From positions 1 to 64,000 of the forward strand of contig NZ_JPIK01000017.1 in NCBI RefSeq assembly GCF_000717475.1: DNA of 64,000 nt, in the 5' to 3' direction. Below, in pieces: positions 57,683 to 64,000 of the stretch. A model generated the notes under the pieces. That model ran no database searches. It was not told where the DNA came from and worked only from the letters and a program-made list of their open reading frames with translations. Source of the stretch: Desulfonatronum thiodismutans. GTDB lineage: Bacteria; Desulfobacterota; Desulfovibrionia; Desulfovibrionales; Desulfonatronaceae. The translations under genes and the position numbers were made by a program. Every line of letters starts with the position of its first letter. The first letter of the stretch is position 1.

Positions 57683-58144
57683 ATGGACGCCATCGACAAA
57701 AAAATTCTGGACCTGATCCAGACCGACTTCCCCCTGGACCCGCGGCCCTACGCCCGGATCGGCGAACAACTCGGCCTGACCGAGGCCGAGGCTCTGGCCC
57801 GGGTGCGGGCCCTCAAAGGCAAAGGCATCATCCGCCGCATCGGAGCCAATTTTCAGTCCCGCAAGCTGGGCTGGACCAGCACCCTCTGCGCGGCCCAGGT
57901 TCCGGAAAGCAAGCTGGACCAGTTCACTTCCGAGGTGAATCGCCACCCCGGCGTGACCCACAACTACCTGCGCCAGCACATGTACAATGTCTGGTTCACC
58001 CTCATCGCCCCCAGCGTGGACAAAGTCCGCGAAACCCTGGCCGAGATCACGGCCAGGACCGGCATCGAAATCCTGAACCTGCCCGCGGAAAAGACCTACA
58101 AGATCAAGGTGGACTTTCCCATGACCGAGAACGACCAGGACTGA
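57683..58144 (+). CDS. Siroheme decarboxylase subunit (AhbA/AhbB, Lrp-like)
   Basis: 153 residues with an N-terminal AsnC/Lrp winged helix (MDAIDKKILDLIQ, then GIIRRIGANFQSRKLG) and a C-terminal Lrp dimer domain with PGVTHNYLRQHMYNVWFTL, where conserved His residues act in decarboxylation. AhbA and AhbB are paralogous and form a heterodimer that turns siroheme into 12,18-didecarboxysiroheme. I cannot tell which one this is, and the partner is not in the window. The ATG at 57683 fits the family start; it lies 32 bp after ahbD. Confidence 0.9.
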   Translation: MDAIDKKILDLIQTDFPLDPRPYARIGEQLGLTEAEALARVRALKGKGIIRRIGANFQSRKLGWTSTLCAAQVPESKLDQFTSEVNRHPGVTHNYLRQHMYNVWFTLIAPSVDKVRETLAEITARTGIEILNLPAEKTYKIKVDFPMTENDQD

Positions 58145-58202
58145 GGCCGCACCCGAACAAAAATCAAGGGGGAGCCTCAGAAGAGAGCTTCGGAAGGAGC
58201 TT

Positions 58203-58421
58203 TCAGGACGCTTCCCCATCCCAGCTTTTTTGCCATTCGTCCAAGCTGTCCAGAATAGCCACGATTCCTTCCAGCACATCCTCGGATTTGTTCTCCCCGC
58301 CGACACCATTCGTCCCACCCGGCTCGCCCCGGCCTTCCAGCCCATCGGCGTTCTTCTCTTCAGGCTGAGTATTCAGCAAACCGGAGACCCCCGTCCATTG
58401 ATCGGAGTTCGTCTTTGGCAT
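58203..58421 (-). CDS. Small acidic hypothetical protein
   Basis: 72 residues, acidic, Gly/Asn-rich in the middle, ending in a helix-prone segment (EDVLEGIVAILDSLDEWQKSW) that looks conserved-protein-like. A GAAAGG lies 8 nt before the ATG. It converges on the siroheme decarboxylase gene, with a possible weak shared hairpin (58141-58147 with 58174-58180) between them. No function assigned. Confidence 0.5.
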   Translation of the reverse strand: MPKTNSDQWTGVSGLLNTQPEEKNADGLEGRGEPGGTNGVGGENKSEDVLEGIVAILDSLDEWQKSWDGEAS

Positions 58422-58549
58422 GATCTACCTTTCAGGTCTTTGCACACAAGGCATTGCTTCGAAATAGTTCAGAATTTATTGCCTTCTGAAGAATTGAATT
58501 ATCCGCTTCCCTCAAGGCTCGCCGCTTATTCCTTGGCGTACCTGGCGCT

Positions 58550-58571
58550 TTGAGCGACCAACGGGAGCGGG
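58550..58571. repeat. 22-bp copy of an interspersed repeat
   Basis: TTGAGCGACCAACGGGAGCG and two further G form an exact 22-bp reverse complement of 49296-49317; similarity fades outward for about another 25 bp. Confidence 0.6.
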
Positions 58572-58594
58572 GGGCTCGATTTTCCAACGAATTG

Positions 58595-59848
58595 CTACGG
58601 CCCGGCGGCTTCCACCCGCCAGATTTCGCCACCGTCAATGGCAACGTAAAGCGCGTTGTCCGGGCCCAGGACCAGAGCGCGCATGCGCTGCGACGGCAGG
58701 CCGGGGACGACGCTCGCCTCCATGGTCATGCCTTCCTCGTCCAACCGCAACAGCTCGATGCGCGCCCCGCGCAGAAACCCCACGGCCAGCCGCCCTTCCC
58801 AAGCCTCCCAGCGAGGCCCTTCCAGAAACACGCACGGTCCCATTCCCTCGGAAGCGCCGCGATTGTTCCAGGACGGTTCGAGGGCGTCGGGAAACCGGGC
58901 CAGATCCGTCATGGGCGTGGGCCTGCCCTCTGGGTTGTTGGAGGTGTATCCGCAGTAGTCGCTCATGCAGGACACCCCAGGCATGGGCGCGGGGTCCCAG
59001 CCGCCGTTGCCGCCCGGAGCAAGGGGCGTCACTTCGTCGTCATGTCCGGGACCGTGTTCGCAGGTAAAGGGCTGGCCCGTGTCGGGACGAAACGCGAGGC
59101 CCTGCACGTTGCGGTGCCCATAGGTGAAGATGCGCGGATCGCTTCCGACCGAAGTATTGTTGGCCGGAGTATTTTGGGCCGGGGTATTGTTCCCCGGCGC
59201 GGCGTTGCCGTCGCTGTCGACGCGCAGCACCTTGCCGCCCAGGCGGGAAAGATCCTGGGGCAGCGGGCCGTCGTGGTTATCGCCGGTGGCGACGTACAGA
59301 TAGCCGTCAAACGGGCTGAACCGGATCCGGCCCCCGCTGTGCGCACCTGCCCGGCCCCAGCGGTTGAAGGACTGTTTGTAGGAAATATCGGTGATAATAT
59401 CCACGCGGTCCGCGACAACGGCGTAGGCTTCGTCGACGATGAGACGCACGACGCGGTTGGTCTTACTCTCGGCGGCGTCCGAGGCCATGTACACGTAAAC
59501 GCGGCGGTTCGCGGCGAACTCCGGATCCAGGGCCACGCCCAACATACCGCTTTGCCCCTGGCAGAAAAGGTCGTCCGCCTCCAGGACCGCGCCGCGTGTT
59601 CCGAACAAATGTCGAACCGTCCCATCCGGAGTGCGCACGGACAACCCGCGGCATTTTTCCGTGAACAGCATGACCCCGTCCGACGCAAAGGCCAAATCCC
59701 ACGGATTGTTCAAGCCGGACATGATCACCGTACGATGAATTCGAGGTTCACCGGCATCCGCGACGGACTGATCGTGGCCGCAGTGGGCGTAAAAGGCTAC
59801 GAGCAGGGCCGTGAGCAACAGGGACAGTACGTTTGTCTTCCGTTTCAT
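58595..59848 (-). CDS. PQQ-dependent sugar dehydrogenase-like beta-propeller protein
   Basis: 417 residues with an N-terminal signal peptide (lipoprotein-like Cys in FYAHCGHD, about position 23). The glucose/sorbosone dehydrogenase fold shows GLNNPWDLAFASDG, GQSGMLGVALDPEF, AHSGGRIRFSPFDG and FTYGHRNVQGLAF. It would be a periplasmic or outer-membrane PQQ enzyme, but PQQ synthesis genes are not present here. An Asn/Thr/Pro/Ala-rich stretch (NNTPAQNTPANNTS) sits in a loop near residue 227. Confidence 0.88.
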   Translation of the reverse strand: MKRKTNVLSLLLTALLVAFYAHCGHDQSVADAGEPRIHRTVIMSGLNNPWDLAFASDGVMLFTEKCRGLSVRTPDGTVRHLFGTRGAVLEADDLFCQGQSGMLGVALDPEFAANRRVYVYMASDAAESKTNRVVRLIVDEAYAVVADRVDIITDISYKQSFNRWGRAGAHSGGRIRFSPFDGYLYVATGDNHDGPLPQDLSRLGGKVLRVDSDGNAAPGNNTPAQNTPANNTSVGSDPRIFTYGHRNVQGLAFRPDTGQPFTCEHGPGHDDEVTPLAPGGNGGWDPAPMPGVSCMSDYCGYTSNNPEGRPTPMTDLARFPDALEPSWNNRGASEGMGPCVFLEGPRWEAWEGRLAVGFLRGARIELLRLDEEGMTMEASVVPGLPSQRMRALVLGPDNALYVAIDGGEIWRVEAAGP

Positions 59849-59974
59849 GGATTCACCTCCGGAGCTTGAATAGAAATAGGAGTTGAAGTGGACCTGGTTA
59901 CTGGGAGTTGCTTTTTCAAACGAGGGAACAGGGCGGACGAGACGGCGTGGACCTGCCTTGCGGACAAAACGTGA

Positions 59975-60394
59975 TCAACCGCATACCCCTATGGAGCCTT
60001 CGGCGCATTCGCGTCCGTCGATCCAAGTGACCCCGCTGAGCTTGGCCCCTGTCAGGTTGGCTCGGGTCAGGGTTGCTTCAGTCAGGTTCGCTCCTCTCAG
60101 GTCGGACCAGCTCAAGTTGGCATTGCTCAGGTCGGCATTGCTCAGGTCGGCGCCCACCAGCCCGACGCCGTTGAGGTTGGCCCAACTCAGGTCGGCGTTG
60201 CGCAGATTCGCTTCGGTGAGGTCGGCCCTGTTCAGTCTTGCTCCGCTCAGGTTCGCTCCGCTCAAGTCGCACTTCGGACACTGGTTGCTCCCCCGCAATT
60301 GATCCAGGTCGGCTTGATCAAAAGCCTCAAGAGTTCCAATCGTGCTCAGGAGCAGGAAGACGGTGATGATCGGCGCGACAATGTGCATGGTCAT
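59975..60394 (-). CDS. Exported pentapeptide-repeat protein
   Basis: 139 residues: signal peptide (hydrophobic [16 protein letters not shown]), a short linker with a CPKC pair, then about 15 tandem A(D/N)LxX pentapeptides ([17 protein letters not shown] and on), predicted to form a right-handed quadrilateral helix. The tail has two more Cys ([12 protein letters not shown]). ATG at 60394 follows GGAG at 12 nt; the ATG at 60388 is close. Function unknown. The repeats make the DNA itself repetitive (CAGGTCGG-type units). Confidence 0.85.
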   Translation of the reverse strand: MTMHIVAPIITVFLLLSTIGTLEAFDQADLDQLRGSNQCPKCDLSGANLSGARLNRADLTEANLRNADLSWANLNGVGLVGADLSNADLSNANLSWSDLRGANLTEATLTRANLTGAKLSGVTWIDGRECAEGSIGVCG

Positions 60395-60782
60395 TGATGT
60401 GTTCTTCTCCTGTATAGAGGCCCCCATATTTCGGACAGCAGTTGAAGATGGCGCCATCCAGGAAATCTACTATACTGGTTTAGGCTGAAAGTTGAATTTT
60501 TCCCATGATGCCTTTAGGCCGCCCTTTCTGGGCTCTTCCTTGTTTCACCATGACCAACCCAGGGCGTTGCCCTGGGCTCTGGCATGTCGCCCCTTTGGGG
60601 CTTCAGGCAAGCCCTGAAAGGGCGAAATACTACAGGCCAGGGCAACGCCCTGGAAAAATGCCCACCACCAAACATTCAGCCCTGAAGGGGCGGCCTAAAA
60701 GATGAAACACTCCCTCTTGGCACAGCAGCAAATTGAAACATTTAACCTCAATCAGAATAACTTAACCTAAGCCGGCACAGTC
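60395..60782. other. 388-bp gap with a palindromic element
   Basis: Lies between the pentapeptide-repeat gene start and the end of the AAA+ gene. It is dominated by the 187-bp palindromic element (60513-60699); the rest is AT-richer spacer without a gene. Confidence 0.7.
60513..60699. repeat. 187-bp palindromic, multi-hairpin element (MITE/REP-like)
   Basis: Terminal inverted repeats: TTTAGGCCGCCC and on (60513-60534) and AGCCCTGAAGGGGCGGCCTAA (60678-60698), two mismatches over about 20 bp. Four internal hairpins in mirror order: CCCAGGGC-GTT-GCCCTGGG (60558-60576), GCCCC-TTT-GGGGC (60589-60601), GCCCT-GAA-AGGGC (60611-60623) and CCAGGGC-AAC-GCCCTGG (60637-60653). Both halves are inverted versions of one plan. 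Confidence 0.85.
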
Positions 60783-61925
60783 TCACACCCTGGTGTATTC
60801 CGCACAGTCCTCCTGAAACTCGGTGATTATTTCCTCGGTAAGGGTCGGTCGAAGCGAAGGGAGAATTTCCAAGAATGTCTCAGTGGTGACCAGATAATCA
60901 TGTTGCAGGTTATACTCCTGTTCAAAGGCGTGCTGCCGTACCTTCTGAAAAAGATACTCGATGTCCGCCGGAGTGAAGAGCGGGGTGAGGGAAACCAATC
61001 TGTCCAGGTCGACAGTTCCGCAATTTGTGCGCGCGATATAGTGCTCGAATATGGTTTTACGTCCCTGCTCGTCCAGGCTGCCCACTGGAATGATGCAGTC
61101 GAAGCGGCCGGGTCTGAGCAGCGCCGCGTCCAGTTGCCGGATATAATTGGTTGCGCAAATGAGAAGATTTTTTCGATTCCTGGCTTTCAACAAAGGTACC
61201 TGCTTTAGGAATTCATTGGTGATGGACTTGTCAACCCGGGAAGCATGATCGCGGCTGCCCGCAATTTCCTCGAACTCATCAATGAAGACCACCGTCTCAT
61301 CCAAGTCATATACCTTTTCCATGATTTTCTTCAGGTTGGCCCCCAACCGGTCTTGACCGTCCTCCATCAAAACGCTCGGGCTGATTTCGATGTACCACCA
61401 TTGAAGGATGCCGGCGATGGCCTTGACGAAATGGGTTTTTCCCGTGCCCGGGGGGCCGAAAAAGATAATGGCCCTCGGCGGCGTAACACCATGCTTGCGG
61501 GCGAGATCTGCTTTTTGGAGAGTGCGGATAATCCTGTTATTCACCACCTGTTTCGGGGGTTGGGAGTCGGAAATGGTCTCCCAGACGGCCCGATCGACAA
61601 CCTGCGCGCCGAGTTCCCGAAGACACTGGATACGTTTGCTCTCCCTGGCGTCCTTGGTAATGGGATCAATGTTTTCAATGAAGTCGATACATGCCAACTT
61701 GAGCCCAACGTCGCGTCCCAATCTTTCAGAAAGAACCCACTTGTGCTGGAGAATTCTGGACCAAAGCAAGGCGGCTGTTTCAGGTTCGAATTTCAGGCCG
61801 GTTGCGGCAAAAATTTGCGCTGCGTTATCCTCCTGATCAGAGACAGAACGGTCTTCCGGGGCATCCTCGCTGTGAAAATTCACAGCTTCTTTTGCGTCTG
61901 TTGATTCCTTTGCTCCATTGTTCAT
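60783..61925 (-). CDS. Standalone AAA+ ATPase
   Basis: 380 residues. An N-terminal helical part of about 145 residues, then one AAA+ module: Walker A GPPGTGKTH (about 162-170), Walker B VVFIDEFEE, a sensor-1-like CATN, arginine finger region LLRPGRFD, and a small C-terminal lid. Close in style to CDC48/FtsH-type AAA modules but without protease or membrane parts. The ATG at 61925 follows AGAAGGA; the frame to 62039 is spurious. It may remodel an unknown protein; no partner is visible. Confidence 0.88.
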   Translation of the reverse strand: MNNGAKESTDAKEAVNFHSEDAPEDRSVSDQEDNAAQIFAATGLKFEPETAALLWSRILQHKWVLSERLGRDVGLKLACIDFIENIDPITKDARESKRIQCLRELGAQVVDRAVWETISDSQPPKQVVNNRIIRTLQKADLARKHGVTPPRAIIFFGPPGTGKTHFVKAIAGILQWWYIEISPSVLMEDGQDRLGANLKKIMEKVYDLDETVVFIDEFEEIAGSRDHASRVDKSITNEFLKQVPLLKARNRKNLLICATNYIRQLDAALLRPGRFDCIIPVGSLDEQGRKTIFEHYIARTNCGTVDLDRLVSLTPLFTPADIEYLFQKVRQHAFEQEYNLQHDYLVTTETFLEILPSLRPTLTEEIITEFQEDCAEYTRV

Positions 61926-62234
61926 GTTCGTTCCTTCTGAAGGGTGTTTCTTATATAAAAGATTAACACTACGGCGAAACTTCATGCTTTGACCAGCAGG
62001 AGGCCTTGAGAGTTGCCCACGGAAAACACGGAAAAGCACGGATAAGCACGGATAAGCACGAAAAATCCTGGGAAGGATGGCATCTTGCCCTCGGCATTAT
62101 CATGAGTTTCGGCGAAGTTTCCCTGGAGTGATAGGCTCGATGCACTTCGGTCCGTTTTCTCCTCCGGGCATCCCAACGGGATTCCGTCCCATAGCCCAAG
62201 TTTTCCCTGAATCTCGTGCCGACAAGAGCCTGGA
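61926..62234. other. 309-bp gap with a period-10 repeat
   Basis: Between the AAA+ gene start and the exported-protein gene. Apart from the 10-bp repeat at 62018-62066 and ordinary spacer DNA, I see no gene or hairpin. Confidence 0.6.
62018..62066. repeat. 10-bp tandem repeat (five units)
   Basis: Units CACGGAAAA, CACGGAAAAG, CACGGATAAG, CACGGATAAG and CACGAAAAAT. Period exactly 10 except the first. Confidence 0.85.
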
Positions 62235-62603
62235 CTATTTCCTGTTGACGAAGGAGATGAGGCAATCCTGCATCAATGCTCCCGACTGCATGTCCATCCA
62301 CGGGCTTTGGACCGTGACGTCCACCTCATCGCCCTTCCTGAACATGGCGGACTCATCGCTGACAATCACCTCCCGGAGGCCGTTCTGCGCCCTGTAAAAC
62401 TCCACCACCGCGGCCACGGAATCGCTGGTGTGAAAAGCCGTGCCTTGCACGCCGAGTCCTTCTTTCAAGAATTGGGTGGCGCCGGGATGTTCCTTGGCGC
62501 CAGGATATACGTCCACCCCGAACTGTTCCGCGGCCAAAGCGAAGCAGGGCATGCATGCAACGGCAAGGATGAGGAAAGAACAGGCAAGTAATTTCGTTCG
62601 CAT
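62235..62603 (-). CDS. Small exported protein, function unknown
   Basis: 122 residues with a signal peptide (cleavage near ALAAEQF, about 23-25). The mature part opens with VDVYPGAKEHPGATQFLKE, which resembles small exported proteins of unknown function, and continues with FHTSDSVAAVVEFYRAQ. AAGGAG lies 9 nt before the ATG at 62603; the longer frame is spurious. Divergent from the GspE-type gene. Confidence 0.75.
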   Translation of the reverse strand: MRTKLLACSFLILAVACMPCFALAAEQFGVDVYPGAKEHPGATQFLKEGLGVQGTAFHTSDSVAAVVEFYRAQNGLREVIVSDESAMFRKGDEVDVTVQSPWMDMQSGALMQDCLISFVNRK

Positions 62604-62704
62604 GACAGGGTCTCCTTGAAGTTTGAGGTGAGAAGGGACTGATTGCAAGACGACGAAAGCGGGCTGGACCTCTGAAACCAGCAAAAAGATCATTTTACGG
62701 ATCA

Positions 62705-62730
62705 TTGTCAGGTTCACTTTGACCTGTCAA
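62705..62730. promoter_or_regulatory. Operator-like inverted repeat
   Basis: TTGTCAGGT (62705-62713) and ACCTGTCAA (62722-62730) form 9-bp arms with one mismatch, in the spacer between the divergent exported-protein gene and the GspE-type gene. Confidence 0.3.
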
Positions 62731-62895
62731 ACCGTGGCTCACCATCACACAGCGCTGAAAAATCCCCATCCTGCTTCCGCCCTGCCCCTTGCCTTGCTCT
62801 ACCCGATGTGTTTCCTTGGCCCGACACATCCAAGGCAGAGCCACGGAAGACTCCCCGTCCCGGTTCACTTCATTACTCTTTGCCCAGGACCATCC

Positions 62896-64000
62896 ATGAC
62901 CGCCATTGACCACTGCGCTTTCCATCCCCACACCCGCCTGGACTACTGCCTGAACGACCTGCTCCCCATTCTGGAACAGGCCGGCGAACTGGACCCCGAA
63001 CGGCGGCGGATCGTTCTGGGTCAGGCCCGGCAGCGGGATATCGCTCTTGATGATCCGCTGTCCGGGCTGGACCTGATTTTGGGGCTGAAGCTGACCCGGG
63101 CCAAGGCGCCTCGGGAGAGGCTGACCGAAGAAAGCGTGCTCCGGGCCGTGGCCAAGCGATTCGGTCTGGAGTTCAAGCGGCTGGACGTGCTGGAACTGGA
63201 TCTGGAGGTCAGCACCCGGACCATTTCCGAGGGCTTTGCCCGGACCAATCTTCTGGTTCCGCTGCGCATCGTGGACGGCCATCTGGAAATCCTGGCCCAC
63301 AATCCGTTTCACCCGGAACTCTGGGAGGACATGTGCCGGGTCACGACCCTGCCATTGCGCCTTTTCCTGGGCACCAGGGCCGAGATCACCCGGCTGATCG
63401 ACGACTTCTACCAGTTCCGCCAGGCCGTGAAGGCCGCGGAACAGGAGTTCCTCAGCGCTTCGGAGTCCCTGGCCAACCAGGAACAGCGGGTCCGGGTCGG
63501 GGAGCGGTCGGATTCCGGCTCGCAGAAGCATGTCAGCAAGGCCGTGGACTATCTCCTGCACACGGCCCTGCGGGAGCGGGCCAGCGACATCCACCTGGAG
63601 CCCAAGCGCGATGCATCCCTGGTTCGGTTTCGCATCGACGGGGTGCTCCACCCTCTCTACCGCCTCCCCCTGACCGTGCATCAGGCCATGATCAGTCGGC
63701 TCAAGGGCCTGAGCCGCCTGGACATCTCCGAAAAGCGGCGGCCCCAGGACGGACGCGTCCAGCTCGTTTTGGACGAAATCCGGACCGATGTCCGGATTTC
63801 CACAATTCCCGTGGCCTTCGGGGAGAAGATGGTCCTGCGGCTGCTCTCCAGCGACACCACGCTGAAGAAGCTGGACGAACTGGGCATGGAGCCGGACCAG
63901 CTTGTCCTGTTCCGCTCCTTCCTGGCCCGCTCCAACAGTCTGGTGTTGGTCACCGGCCCCACGGGCAGCGGCAAATCCACCACCCTGTATTCGGCCATGA
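62896..64000 (+). CDS. GspE/PilB-family secretion ATPase, cut by window end
   Basis: The first 368 residues of a type II secretion / type IV pilus assembly ATPase. Read from the + strand: MTAIDHCAF start, an N-terminal MshEN-like domain (about 75-165), then SDIHLEPKRD, RFRIDGVLHP, and Walker A GPTGSGKSTT near the edge. The frame is open to base 64000. GspE, PilB and MshE-type relatives cannot be told apart without the rest and its neighbours. No clear ribosome-binding site; the ATG at 62896 is the first. Confidence 0.93.
   Translation, partial: MTAIDHCAFHPHTRLDYCLNDLLPILEQAGELDPERRRIVLGQARQRDIALDDPLSGLDLILGLKLTRAKAPRERLTEESVLRAVAKRFGLEFKRLDVLELDLEVSTRTISEGFARTNLLVPLRIVDGHLEILAHNPFHPELWEDMCRVTTLPLRLFLGTRAEITRLIDDFYQFRQAVKAAEQEFLSASESLANQEQRVRVGERSDSGSQKHVSKAVDYLLHTALRERASDIHLEPKRDASLVRFRIDGVLHPLYRLPLTVHQAMISRLKGLSRLDISEKRRPQDGRVQLVLDEIRTDVRISTIPVAFGEKMVLRLLSSDTTLKKLDELGMEPDQLVLFRSFLARSNSLVLVTGPTGSGKSTTLYSAM

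Noticed and set aside
62695..63681. 328-codon minus-strand frame opposite the GspE-type gene
   Set aside because: Opposite strand reading of a clear secretion-ATPase gene.

Overview
The window (about 60% G+C, no rRNA or tRNA gene seen) reads as chromosome of a Gram-negative sulfate-reducing deltaproteobacterium of the Desulfovibrionales type. The main reason is the alternative, siroheme-dependent heme pathway (AhbC, HemB, AhbD and an AhbA/B-type siroheme decarboxylase subunit). Large PAS-rich kinases, a KdsD-type arabinose-5-phosphate isomerase (LPS Kdo), PBP1A and a Fur box of the Desulfovibrio type agree with this. The assignment is inferred from gene content; no search was run.

Region 1 (1-12.9 kb) is mostly signalling: a C-terminal gene fragment, an XRE-HTH/six-PAS histidine kinase, a hybrid kinase, a cheW-mcp pair closed by a strong terminator, an orphan MazE-type antitoxin, a kinase/REC-GGDEF pair, and a GATE-domain membrane protein. 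Region 2 (13-30.1 kb) is housekeeping: carB, a BrnT/BrnA module whose antitoxin gene overlaps purF, kdsD, a YkgJ-like gene, PBP1A, cheX, dacA, glnD, a Uma2 nuclease, argD and dut. Region 3 (30.4-37.4 kb) has glgP, a phenylacetate-CoA ligase-type gene, a small membrane protein, ilvE and a secreted cyclophilin, then a cruciform terminator and a HigB/HigA-type pair.

Region 4 (37.5-43.4 kb) holds a four-gene ABC operon (secreted small protein, ATPase, permease, DUF4857-like membrane protein) and a P1B-type metal ATPase-marR pair under a predicted Fur box. Region 5 (43.4-53.4 kb, mostly minus strand) has a BrkB-cNMP fusion, leuACDB, and a DUF4079-like/K+ channel/psd/pssA cluster. Region 6 (53.5-58.4 kb) is the heme cluster ahbC-hemB-[toxin-antitoxin]-ahbD-ahbA/B. 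Region 7 (58.5-64 kb) is looser: a PQQ-type sugar dehydrogenase, a pentapeptide-repeat protein, a 187-bp palindromic element, a standalone AAA+ ATPase, a small exported protein and the start of a GspE/PilB-type ATPase cut by the window end.

Three complete type II toxin-antitoxin pairs and one orphan antitoxin sit between core metabolic genes, and several intergenic gaps carry degenerate short repeats (periods 7 and 10, palindromes). The least explained items are the ABC/DUF4857 operon, the purF-BrnTA coupling, the Fur/MarR-flanked metal ATPase and the 187-bp palindrome.
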